The translations under genes were made by a program, and so were the position numbers. The notes beneath the pieces are model-generated. The model was given only the letters and a program-made list of their open reading frames with translations. It had not been told where the DNA came from and made no database searches. Source: a bacterium (lineage in GTDB: Bacteria > Chloroflexota > Dormibacteria > UBA8260 > Bog-877). Taken from it: a stretch of 15,065 nucleotides of DNA. This document shows, piece by piece, positions 1 through 6,892 of this stretch. Each line of letters opens with the position of its first letter. The stretch's first letter is position 1. The stretch lies in assembly GCA_021791455.1 (NCBI GenBank), contig JAJYWM010000051.1, positions 1-15,065 on the forward strand. The letters are read 5' to 3'.

Positions 1-33
1 GCGCATCGCTGTCTAGGTCGCCTTTTTGTGGCC

Positions 34-57
34 GTTCCCGGAAGAGTATTCTGAGCG
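34..57. repeat. IS256-type terminal inverted repeat, left
   Basis: Matches the reverse complement of 1486-1508 through the core CCCGGAAG-N-GTATT and then GAGCG, with one two-base gap. It lies outside the transposase 3' end, as expected for an IS terminus. Confidence 0.65.
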
Positions 58-129
58 TCGTATGCCGGGGGCACGAAGTCAAGTCGCCTCGTGTGGTGGA
101 GATTTTGGAGAGGGACTGGGGGCTGCTCA

Positions 130-1335
130 TCAGGCCACCAGCCCAGCGGTGAGGGGGTTGGTGAGGAGGTCCTGGCCGTCAGCTGAGAGCTGAGCCAGGG
201 AAGCCTGGGAGACGTGGAGCTCGCCGTCCTGCCACTCGCCGTGGTGCTCCTGGAGAACGGCCGTGGCAAGTCGCACCAGCGCGGCGAGGTTGGGGGAAGT
301 CCCCACCACCTTGGCCCGGCGGTCAACCTCGGCGTTCACTAGCTCAATGGCATTGGTGGAGCTGATCGAGCTGTGGTGCTCCCCGGGGAAGCCCAGGTAG
401 GCCAGGATGTCCTACTCGGCTTCGCGCACCATCCTGGCCGCCTTAGGCACCGGGGCTCGAACTGCGCCAGCACCTGGACCAGGGCGGCTCAAGCGGCCTC
501 CCGGGTGGGCTGAGCGCTGATGGTCTTCACTTGGGCCAGTGCCGCCGACGCCTCGTTCCGGGCAGGGCAGTGACCCGGTTCAGTAGGAAGTGGGCCGGGC
601 ACCGCTGCCAGCTGGCCCCCGGGGAAGCACTGGGCCAGCGCCTGCTTCAGCCCGACATGGGCGTGAGAGATCACCAGCTGCACCCCCTGCACCCCGGGCC
701 AGCAGAGAGCGGCAGAACTCCAGCCAGAACTGCTGGCTCTCGCTGGCGCCCGCGTCCACCCCCAGGACGCACTTCTCACCGCTCTCCCGCACCCCCACCG
801 CGATCACCACCGCCTGGCCGACGATCCGGGCTCCCATCCGCACTTGCTCATAGGTGGCGCCGAACCAGATGTACGGGTACCGAGCGGCGTCCAGCGGCCG
901 CTCCCGGAACTCCGCCAGCTCCCGGTCCAGCTCCTGGCAGATCCGGCTCACCTCGCTCTTGGACACCTGGCAGCCCCCCATGGCCGCCACCAGGTCGTCC
1001 ACCTTGCTTGTGGACACCCAGTGCACGTAGGCCTCCTGGATCACCGCCCACAGGTCCCTCTCGATCCGCCGCCGCGGCTCCAACAGGCTGCGCAGGAAGC
1101 TCCCCTGGCGCAGCTTGGGGATCTCCAGCTGCAGCCTCCCCACCCGGGTGCCTAGCGTCCGGGGACGGTGGCCGTTGCGGTAGGTGACCCGCTCCTCGGA
1201 CAGCTCGTGGCGGCCGGCCGCGATCACCGCCCTCACCTCCACCTCCACCAGACCCCGGACCATCCGCTCCATGATCACCCTCAAAGAGTCCTGGCCCTGA
1301 TCTCTCAACTCCACGAGCAGGTGGTCCAGTGGCAC
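130..1335 (-). pseudogene. IS256-family (mutator-type) transposase, multiply disrupted
   Basis: The first part (GTG at 1333-1335, read down to about 700) gives the family N-terminus, including a YRNGHRPRTLGTRVGRL-like stretch at residues 52-68 and the AVIQEAYVHWVSTSKVDDLV region at 97-116. The frame then shifts near 700. The middle part reads VQLVISHAHVGLKQAL and ends at a TGA (489-491). A second shift near 455 restores the first frame, which carries a TAG (412-414) and then the family C-terminus around SSTNAIELVNAEVDRRAKVVG. The first catalytic Asp (normally in an LDATY-type motif) is Gly159, a GAC-to-GGC change at base 860. The second (normally SDAH) is His, a GAC-to-CAC change at base 665. 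The third acidic residue, the Glu of VNAEVDRR, remains. This copy cannot transpose itself. The family is clear and the exact shift positions are approximate. Confidence 0.9.
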
Positions 1336-1485
1336 GCTTGTGCGGGAACCATCTAGCCCACCAGATGGCCTCGAGGCATCGCTGGCAGGGTGGACGAGGC
1401 TCGCCCCTGGGCACTCTCGGACCAGCGCCCCCTCCAGACGTCACCGTCGGGAGCGAATGCCCACACACTGTGGACTCTACCCGAA

Positions 1486-1508
1486 CCGCTCAATACGCTT
1501 CCGGGCAC
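1486..1508. repeat. IS256-type terminal inverted repeat, right
   Basis: Inverted partner of 34-57. It lies about 150 bp upstream of the transposase start on the minus strand. Confidence 0.65.
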
Positions 1509-1589
1509 CAACTTGCGCCGTCCGACCCCACGCAAACGGGCCCCCCACTTCGAATCATCCCACAAGCAGTGCCGTCGCCCCACAGACTG

Positions 1590-1618
1590 TTGACAAACGA
1601 CGCAGGGACCGCTATGAT
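1590..1618 (+). promoter_or_regulatory. Sigma-A-type promoter of the catabolic cluster
   Basis: A perfect TTGACA (1590-1595), a 17-base spacer and TATGAT (1613-1618, five of six to TATAAT). Predicted transcription start is near 1625, giving a leader of roughly 65 bases before the ATG at 1692. It lies outside the insertion sequence. It is the only strong promoter seen ahead of the transporter genes. Confidence 0.8.
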
Positions 1619-1658
1619 GCGCGCCACTGAGCAGGGGCGGCCATCGGCGCCGGCTCTA

Positions 1659-1670
1659 CGAACCTGTTCG
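1659..1670. promoter_or_regulatory. Dyad CGAAC-CT-GTTCG in leader, possible operator
   Basis: A perfect 5-2-5 inverted repeat inside the predicted 5' leader, about 35 bases past the start of transcription and 11 bases before the ribosome binding site. The half-sites resemble those of LexA-type operators, but the 2-base spacing is wrong for that family. It could bind the regulator encoded at 4107 or form a small hairpin. Function is inferred from position only. Confidence 0.35.
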
Positions 1671-1691
1671 ACCGAGACGAAGGAGGGTAGG

Positions 1692-2732
1692 ATGCTAACC
1701 CCAACGCGAAGAGTTCTAACGTGGACGTCGCTGCTCCTAGGCTTGGCAATGGCTGCGGGGCTCGCCGCCTGCGGCAATGCCCAGCCAGCCTCCTCGAAGG
1801 CGCCAACAACAATTCGACTCGGCTGGCAGCCGGCCGCGGAGACTGCTTACCTCTACGCCGAAGCTCACAATCTATTCCACAAATACGGTGTCAACGTGGA
1901 ACCTCTCGAGTTCACCTCCGGACCTGCGGAGCTGGCTGCAATCGCTTCTAACAGCATCGACATAGCGCAGCTAGGAGCGCCTCCATGGATTAGCTCAGTG
2001 GCCCAAGGTAGCGGACTCAAAATAATCATGGGCCTCCAAAACAACACCTTGGACGGCCTATATGTAAATCCAAAATCCGGCATAACTGGACTCGGCACCC
2101 TCGCGGGCCACACAATCGGAGATCAATTAGGAAGTGGACCTGATGGTGACCTCCACCAGATCCTCAAAAAGCTCGGAATATCCTTCAGCAGCGTGAACAT
2201 TGTGAACCTAACGCCACCGGAAATGCTGCCCGCCTACCTTAACGGCGACATCCAGGCTGCATGGACGGGTGCGCCGTACGGCAACCGGCTAGTGGCAGCG
2301 GGCGCAAAGTACCTGGCTAGCACGGCGCCAGAAACCTATGGTTTCTACCAGGCGAACTTCTATGCCGTCAGCCCTCAGTTTTTAACTGCGCACCCAAACG
2401 CTGTGGCCCGCTTCGTTGCTGCAATAAACGCTGGTGGCCAGGCAGCCAACAAAGACCCAAACTCCGTCTTAACCCAGTTCGCTCAACTGGCCGGCATAAG
2501 CCAATCCGTCGCACTCGCAATAATGAAGGCCCAGCCGAACGACAGCATCGCCCAATTTCTGAACCCCGACTTCCCTCTGTCGTTCGTCACCGCCGGCGGA
2601 TTTGGATCACAACTGCAGGGCCTCGGTGACATTCTCCACCAAGAGGGCTTGATCACCACGGTGCCGCCTAATCTCGCGAGCTTTGTAGACTCTGCGGTGA
2701 TGCGGGCAGCGGCAAAGGTGAAGCCGACGTGA
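1692..2732 (+). CDS. ABC transporter substrate-binding lipoprotein (SsuA/TauA/NMT1-like)
   Basis: A 346-aa extracytoplasmic binding protein for a small organic solute. The frame is open from 1329, but the ATG at 1692 is chosen because AGGAGGG (1681-1687) precedes it and it gives a clean lipoprotein signal: TRR, a hydrophobic core, then the lipobox LAAC with Cys27 as the lipidated residue. The mature protein begins with a TTIRLGWQP strand and continues with AEAHNLFHKYGVNVE and a segment rich in small residues before DIAQLGAPP. This is the usual pattern of periplasmic-binding fold II proteins of the sulfonate, taurine, nitrate and pyrimidine-precursor group. Ligand identity cannot be read from the sequence. 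The permease follows 129 bases later and the matching ATPase is at 8118. Codon use here is C- and A-rich on the coding strand, unlike the G-rich genes after 4 kb. Confidence 0.88.
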   Translation: MLTPTRRVLTWTSLLLGLAMAAGLAACGNAQPASSKAPTTIRLGWQPAAETAYLYAEAHNLFHKYGVNVEPLEFTSGPAELAAIASNSIDIAQLGAPPWISSVAQGSGLKIIMGLQNNTLDGLYVNPKSGITGLGTLAGHTIGDQLGSGPDGDLHQILKKLGISFSSVNIVNLTPPEMLPAYLNGDIQAAWTGAPYGNRLVAAGAKYLASTAPETYGFYQANFYAVSPQFLTAHPNAVARFVAAINAGGQAANKDPNSVLTQFAQLAGISQSVALAIMKAQPNDSIAQFLNPDFPLSFVTAGGFGSQLQGLGDILHQEGLITTVPPNLASFVDSAVMRAAAKVKPT

Positions 2733-2762
2733 CCCACGGAGGCTAACGGTACCTCTTGTGGG
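2733..2762 (+). promoter_or_regulatory. Stem-loop directly after the binding-protein stop
   Basis: CCCAC (2733-2737) pairs with GTGGG (2758-2762), and GAGG (2739-2742) pairs with CCTC (2752-2755). The loop is 9 bases and there is a small internal bulge. It begins on the base after the TGA and has no T-run, so it is unlikely to be a full terminator. Hairpins in this place are known in ABC operons, where they protect or attenuate the mRNA so that binding protein exceeds permease. Confidence 0.5.
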
Positions 2763-2861
2763 CAATCCCTCGATCGGCCACATTCCGCTAAAATCATTGC
2801 CGCAGGCTTGAGCCGCCTCGAATTGCACATTCGTGATTCCTCTTACGCGGATGGAAACCAA

Positions 2862-3710
2862 ATGAATCGGCCTCGAATCCCTAGACCTGGGCGAGCTGAC
2901 TCCACGACCCGGCTCGCAGCCGCAGCCGACTGGTGGGTAGGGTCACCACTCTATCCCCTAACAGCGGTCGTCGCCGTGCTTTGTGTGTGGCAATTCGTCG
3001 TGGCTGGTGGCCACGTGCCCGGAGTGGCGACCAAGTACCTGGGATCCCCGTCAGGAGTCTTTTCGGCGTTTCTCCAGATGTGGACGCACGGCTACAACGG
3101 AGTGTCCCTTCTGACCGATATCGAGGTGAGCGTTATAAGGTGCTTTGTTGGCTTTGCCTTGGGAGTGATTGTTGCTGTTCCATTGGGGCTTCTGATGGGC
3201 TCGGACCGCCGCGTTGGGAACATACTCATTCCTATTTTCAGCTTCCTCCGCCCGATTCCGGCACTGTCGTTTATACCCGTAGTGATAATCTGGTTTGGCA
3301 TTGGCAACACAGCGACCGTGCTTGTCATTTTCTGGACGGCGTTTATCTACACGGTTGTAGGCGCCTCGGTGGGAGTGCGCAACACACCGCGTGACTTTCT
3401 GCGCGTGGCTGATAACTACCATCTATCGCGAGCCACGACTTTGGCGCGGGTCGTGTTTCCCTCCGCTTTGCCCCAGTTAATGGTGAGCCTGCGGACTGGC
3501 ATGGCGCTGAGCTGGGCGGTTGTCATCACCGCAGAGCTACTGGGGGCTCAGCAAGGCCTGGGTGTCGTGATAGAGACCGCTTCAACACTGTTTAAGATTA
3601 ACGTCGTTTTCGTCGGGATCACGTTTATCGGCATTATCGGCATTCTAATGGAGTTTGGATTCCGAGCATTGGAAAAGCGATTCTTGCATTGGCAAGGCGA
3701 GACCCGGTAG
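2862..3710 (+). CDS. ABC transporter permease (SsuC/TauC-like)
   Basis: A 282-aa inner-membrane permease of the sulfonate/taurine/nitrate class. An upstream in-frame TTG at 2808 would add 18 unlikely residues. The ATG at 2862 has a modest GGATGGA-like site just before it and starts a normal MNRPRIPRP cytoplasmic tail. Hydrophobic segments are visible near residues 33-49, 91-113, 135-170, 213-227 and 247-268. The cytoplasmic coupling loop lies at 177-204 (RDFL...RVVFPSALPQL) and keeps the distal part of the family motif. Where most relatives have EAA and the conserved Gly, this one has ADNYHLS. It pairs with the binding protein upstream and presumably with the ATPase at 8118. No ATPase gene lies next to it, which is unusual for the family. 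Confidence 0.88.
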   Translation: MNRPRIPRPGRADSTTRLAAAADWWVGSPLYPLTAVVAVLCVWQFVVAGGHVPGVATKYLGSPSGVFSAFLQMWTHGYNGVSLLTDIEVSVIRCFVGFALGVIVAVPLGLLMGSDRRVGNILIPIFSFLRPIPALSFIPVVIIWFGIGNTATVLVIFWTAFIYTVVGASVGVRNTPRDFLRVADNYHLSRATTLARVVFPSALPQLMVSLRTGMALSWAVVITAELLGAQQGLGVVIETASTLFKINVVFVGITFIGIIGILMEFGFRALEKRFLHWQGETR

Positions 3711-4106
3711 CATGGGTGGGGTGAAGACGTTGTGTGCCACTCGAAGCCACAACGCTCAGTCCCCGAGCCGGGCCAGCCTGTGCTTGCGCTGGGGGCGCGG
3801 GTTGCCAGCACGGCCAGTGCCTGGTAATGCGGGCGGGAAGCCTTGCCGCTTGCCAAGGGTGACATGATCAAATGGATGTGAGCCCAGGATTCCGCTCGGC
3901 TAAACGCATCGTAGTCCCGTTCACAGCCCAACCTTCGCGCGAGCGTCGCGGTGGGGCTCTGGAGCAGCGTGCGAAGCGCCGGGACGCACATTTCGAGAGC
4001 CAACGCAAACGAGCCGTGCGAAGTACGTTAATAGGGCCAGTCCTGCGTTGGTGTAGCGACGCTTACTTGGGTGAGCGCGAGCACAGCCGTCAGGAGGGCC
4101 AAGGGC
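3711..4106. other. Intergenic region before the regulator gene
   Basis: About 395 bases without a credible gene. The short frames in it have no family features and atypical composition. Apart from the hairpin at 3728, there is an inverted CCTTG/CAAGG pair at 3841-3858. No convincing promoter hexamers were found, although the gap is long enough to hold a separate promoter for the regulator and the genes after it. Confidence 0.5.
3728..3754 (+). terminator. Weak stem-loop after the permease gene
   Basis: CGTTGTG (3728-3734) and CACAACG (3748-3754) form a perfect 7-bp stem with a 13-base loop, 17 bases after the permease stop. There is no following T-run, so if it terminates or attenuates transcription it would not be a classical intrinsic terminator. 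Confidence 0.25.
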
Positions 4107-4961
4107 GTGTCGTCGGGGCCTCGGGTGGTTCAACCGTTGGATGAACTGTCCGCGGGGGTCAAGCGTGCCGGTACCACCGTGAGTGGGAGTGCCGATCAGG
4201 TGTCCGACGGGGTGATCTCCGTGTCGTCCCGTCACGCCACCTTGGCAGAGTTGGCCCGAGTCGTGCCGGCACTGGCCAGTGCGCTCGGACCCAATGCTGA
4301 GGTGGTCCTCCATGACCTGTCGAAGGTGCCGAGCTCGATCGTGGCGGTTGGTGGGGACTTGACCGGAAGGACCGTTGGTGGCCCGATGACCGACTTGGTG
4401 CTTCAGCGTGTGCGTGCGGGCAATTTTGAAAACTATCTTCGGTACCGCGTGATCCATGCTGGGCGCACCTTCCAGTCGAGCACGATCTTCATACGTGACG
4501 CCGCTGGCCGTCCATATGGATGTCTGTGTATAAACACTGACCTCACCGCCTACGCCGCGCTGAGCCACACTTTGGCCATGGTCATGCGTGAGGGTGCCGA
4601 GCCTGATGAGCTAAGTGGAGGCCGTGAAGCGCTGGCTGCAGCAGATCTAGCCGGCGTGATGCACAACTCATCGGGGGATCATTCGGATGCGGTAGCTGAC
4701 GAAGTGTTTGCAAAGAGCAAAGAAGAGCTTGTACAAGCAGTAGTAGAGAGGGCAGTGGCGGAGCTCGGTGTGCCTGTGCCATATATGAAGAAAAGGCAAA
4801 AGATGGAGGTGGTGAGGCGAGCAGATCAGAAGGGTCTATTCATGGTGCGTGCCTTTGTCCAACCTATGGCCGAGGCGCTCAAGGTTAGTCGATACACCAT
4901 CTACGACTATCTTCGGGAAGTACGGGGGGATGGTGGCGGTTCCGGGAGTGGTGAGAGCTGA
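4107..4961 (+). CDS. YheO/DauR-family transcriptional regulator (PAS-like domain plus HTH)
   Basis: A 284-aa cytoplasmic DNA-binding regulator. The frame opens at a GTG at 4071, but the GTG at 4107 has AGGAGGG (4092-4098) eight bases ahead and is preferred. Residues about 44-148 match the YheO-like PAS domain: NAEVVLHDLS, VGGPMTDLVL, the SSTIFIRD strand and YGCLCINTDL. Residues about 205-270 match the DauR-type helix-turn-helix: VERAVAELGVPV, KKRQKMEVVR, QKGLFMVRAF, then the recognition part LKVSRYTIYDYL. Known members include DauR, the repressor of D-arginine catabolism in Pseudomonas. The intervening segment (165-200) is low in conservation and probably a linker. RidA starts 19 bases after its stop, so this is probably the local regulator of the pathway. 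Target and ligand are unknown. Confidence 0.87.
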   Translation: MSSGPRVVQPLDELSAGVKRAGTTVSGSADQVSDGVISVSSRHATLAELARVVPALASALGPNAEVVLHDLSKVPSSIVAVGGDLTGRTVGGPMTDLVLQRVRAGNFENYLRYRVIHAGRTFQSSTIFIRDAAGRPYGCLCINTDLTAYAALSHTLAMVMREGAEPDELSGGREALAAADLAGVMHNSSGDHSDAVADEVFAKSKEELVQAVVERAVAELGVPVPYMKKRQKMEVVRRADQKGLFMVRAFVQPMAEALKVSRYTIYDYLREVRGDGGGSGSGES

Positions 4962-4980
4962 CATGAAAGGAGCAGGCGTG

Positions 4981-5415
4981 ATGGCCAACAGGAATGAGGC
5001 CGCTACCTTCGCGGTGACGACCGAGGAAGCGCCGGCGGCCATCGGGCCTTACTCCCAAGGTGTGGCGTGGGAGCACGGGCAGCGCCTCGTTTTTGTATCG
5101 GGGCAGTTGCCCATAGACCCCAAAACCGGTGCCGTCACGCTAGGGGCTCTAGGCGCTCAAACTACGTTAGCCCTGTCTAATGCCCTGGCGGTAGTGAGGG
5201 CCGCAGGTGGGTCTCGCACGGATGTCGTGAAGACAACGCTTTTCCTGCGCGATCTCAGTCAATACGACGTCGTGAATATTGCATACGCTAAAGTGTTCGA
5301 CGGGCATCAGCCTGCGCGTAGCGTGGTGGGCGTGTCGGCATTGCCCCGAAATGTTGGCATCGAAGTGGAGGTGGTCGCGGTCGTGGCGTGCTCCGAGTGT
5401 GAGGGCCAGGGGTGA
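4981..5415 (+). CDS. ridA: RidA-family enamine/imine deaminase
   Basis: A 144-aa cytoplasmic protein; the family is usually about 125-135 aa and forms trimers with active sites between subunits. RidA hydrolyses reactive enamines/imines such as 2-aminoacrylate and 2-aminocrotonate released by PLP enzymes. Visible motifs are AIGPYSQG (20-27), FVSGQLPIDP (38-47), and PARS with the key Arg113 and its partner Glu128 (IEVE), corresponding to Arg105 and Glu120 of the Escherichia coli protein. The catalytic set therefore looks intact. The ATG at 4981 is chosen over that at 4963 because AAAGGAG (4966-4972) sits eight bases before it. The C-terminus carries a short extra CSEC-containing tail. Its stop overlaps the next start by four bases (GTGA), indicating translational coupling with the PLP enzyme. 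Confidence 0.93.
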   Translation: MANRNEAATFAVTTEEAPAAIGPYSQGVAWEHGQRLVFVSGQLPIDPKTGAVTLGALGAQTTLALSNALAVVRAAGGSRTDVVKTTLFLRDLSQYDVVNIAYAKVFDGHQPARSVVGVSALPRNVGIEVEVVAVVACSECEGQG

Positions 5416-6650
5416 AATACAGCTACGCCTCTCACTTGCGATGCAGCAGGTGCAGTGAGCAGACTGACCTCAAGAAAGTTGCGAACTCTTGCCACTGCGG
5501 CGGTCCTTTGCTTGTTGAATACGATTTGGATGCCATCAAGGTAGCGGTGCAGAGGGACCAACTTCGTGACCGGCCATTTGATCTGTGGCGTTATCATGAG
5601 TTGCTCCCAGTGCAGTCAGAGCACTCGCGCGTATCCCTTGGTGAGCAAGTCACGCCCTTAATTGAGTTGCCACGTCTGGGACGGCTGTTGGGCGTCCGGT
5701 GGCTCGCGGTGAAAGATGAGGGGTCGTTGCCCACTGGCACGTTCAAAGCGCGCGGCGCGGCGGTCGGTGTGTCACGGGCGGTTGAGCTAGGCGTGTCGCG
5801 ACTTTCGATGCCTACTAATGGCAACGCAGGCGCTGCATGGTCGGCCTACGGGGCTCGTGCTGGTATCGAAGTGTTGATCGGAATGCCAAGCGACGCTCCC
5901 ATCATCAATCGCGCCGAGTGCGCGGTGACGGGGGCAAGTCTGTTTCTTGTGGACGGGCTCATAGGTGACGCTGCCCGCATCTTGCGGGCGGCCGCGAGTG
6001 TCGGTGGGTACTTTGACGCGTCCACGCTGCGTGAGCCGTACCGAATCGAAGGCAAAAAAACAATGGCGCTCGAATTGATGGAGCAGCTAGACTGGACGCT
6101 TCCCGATGTCATCGTGTGTCCAACGGGTGGAGGCGTCGGAGTGATTGGCATGTATAAGGCCATGCTGGAGTGTAAGGCACTGGGTTGGCTGACCGGCCAT
6201 CTGCCCCGCGTCGTCGCCGTGCAGGCAACCGGCTGCGCCCCGATTGTGCGAGCGTTCGAATTGGGTCACGCCGAGAGTCAGCCGTGGGCGGAGGCATCTA
6301 CCGTTGCCTTTGGAATTACCGTTCCAAAGGCGCTCGGAGACTTTCTCGTCCTGGAAGCCATTCGGATGACTGGCGGGCGCGCTGTTGCGGTTGACGACGT
6401 GGCCATCCTGGGCGCACAGGCGGATCTAGCAGAGAAGGAAGGGTTGTTTGTTTGCCCGGAGGGTGCCGCGGGCTTGGCTGCAATAGGGCCGCTGCGCGCT
6501 AGCGGTTGGCTGCAGCCTGAGGATCGCGTTGTGGTTATCAACACAGGAGCTGGAGTAAAGTATCCAGCGTGCATCGCCGCTAACCCACCGACCGTCGGGC
6601 GGGATGCCGGATTCGCAGATGTTCGCGTCGCTCTGAACCTTCGTGCATGA
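5412..6650 (+). CDS. Threonine-synthase-like PLP enzyme (fold type II) with N-terminal zinc ribbon
   Basis: A 412-aa cytoplasmic enzyme of the tryptophan-synthase-beta/threonine-synthase superfamily. An N-terminal four-Cys ribbon (Cys11, Cys14, Cys27, Cys29) precedes the catalytic domain, a form seen in many threonine synthases. Lys112 in PTGTFKARG is the expected Schiff-base lysine. MPTNGNAG (133-140) and CPTGGGVG (236-243) are the substrate and phosphate loops, IEGKKT (212-217) is typical of the threonine-synthase group, and NTGAGVKYP closes the domain. The GTG start overlaps the ridA stop. True threonine synthase makes threonine from phosphohomoserine. In this catabolic setting a role as a beta- or gamma-eliminating enzyme producing an enamine for RidA is equally plausible. 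The family is certain; the reaction is not. Confidence 0.85.
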   Translation: MKYSYASHLRCSRCSEQTDLKKVANSCHCGGPLLVEYDLDAIKVAVQRDQLRDRPFDLWRYHELLPVQSEHSRVSLGEQVTPLIELPRLGRLLGVRWLAVKDEGSLPTGTFKARGAAVGVSRAVELGVSRLSMPTNGNAGAAWSAYGARAGIEVLIGMPSDAPIINRAECAVTGASLFLVDGLIGDAARILRAAASVGGYFDASTLREPYRIEGKKTMALELMEQLDWTLPDVIVCPTGGGVGVIGMYKAMLECKALGWLTGHLPRVVAVQATGCAPIVRAFELGHAESQPWAEASTVAFGITVPKALGDFLVLEAIRMTGGRAVAVDDVAILGAQADLAEKEGLFVCPEGAAGLAAIGPLRASGWLQPEDRVVVINTGAGVKYPACIAANPPTVGRDAGFADVRVALNLRA

Positions 6651-6892
6651 ACACTGAGCATTGCTGCGGGGCTGTCTCTTGCGTGGTGGGTTGGAGAGGG
6701 CGTGCATGGGCCTATTGGGCTGAGGAAGTTTGCGGCAATGCAGCCAGGAGACAGGTGAGCGTGCAGCCACGCTGCGGCTTGGAGGCTTCCTTGGGGACAG
6801 CGGTAGTGGCGCGAGATCTTGGTAGGATGTGTCGCGCGTGTCTCGGTGGGGCGGAGGGATGCCTTTGGCGGAATTAGGTCGTTGCAAGGGCT
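6651..6892. other. Unexplained 240-base gap inside the operon
   Basis: The genes on either side are otherwise tightly packed. An ATG at 6647 overlapping the upstream stop opens 76 codons, ending in TAG (6875-6877) in the same frame as the aminotransferase. The translation is rich in Cys, Trp and Gly and resembles no family I know, so I do not call it a gene. A small GCAGC-CAC-GCTGC hairpin lies at 6763-6775. It may be a decayed gene remnant or a leader. Confidence 0.4.

Larger units (their letters stand above)
34..1508 (-). mobile_element. Decayed IS256-family insertion sequence
   Basis: About 1.47 kb, a normal size for the IS256 family, with the transposase reading on the minus strand. The two ends are imperfect inverted repeats: position 34 inward and position 1508 inward (reverse complement) share GT-N-CCCGGAAG-N-GTATT followed by GAGCG, with a two-base indel between them. 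The family call comes from the transposase, not from the ends. I compared eight bases on each flank (26-33 and 1509-1516) and saw no target-site duplication, so the ends may be a base or two off, the copy may be old, or a rearrangement may have replaced one flank. The element stops about 80 bp before the promoter of the downstream cluster, so it does not interrupt a recognisable gene in this window. Confidence 0.8.

Noticed and set aside
531..1187. 218-codon + strand frame across the insertion sequence
   Set aside because: Pro/Arg-rich antisense of the transposase, which is recognisable on the other strand.
26..1516. Target-site duplication around the insertion sequence
   Set aside because: The 8-9 bases outside the two ends do not match, so no duplication can be claimed.
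1329..1691. N-terminal extension of the binding protein from 1329
   Set aside because: It would begin inside the insertion sequence, run through the promoter, and place the lipoprotein signal in the middle of the protein.
6647..6877. 76-codon frame between the PLP enzyme and the aminotransferase
   Set aside because: Cys/Trp/Gly-rich, no recognisable domain and no ribosome site of quality; reported only as an unexplained gap.
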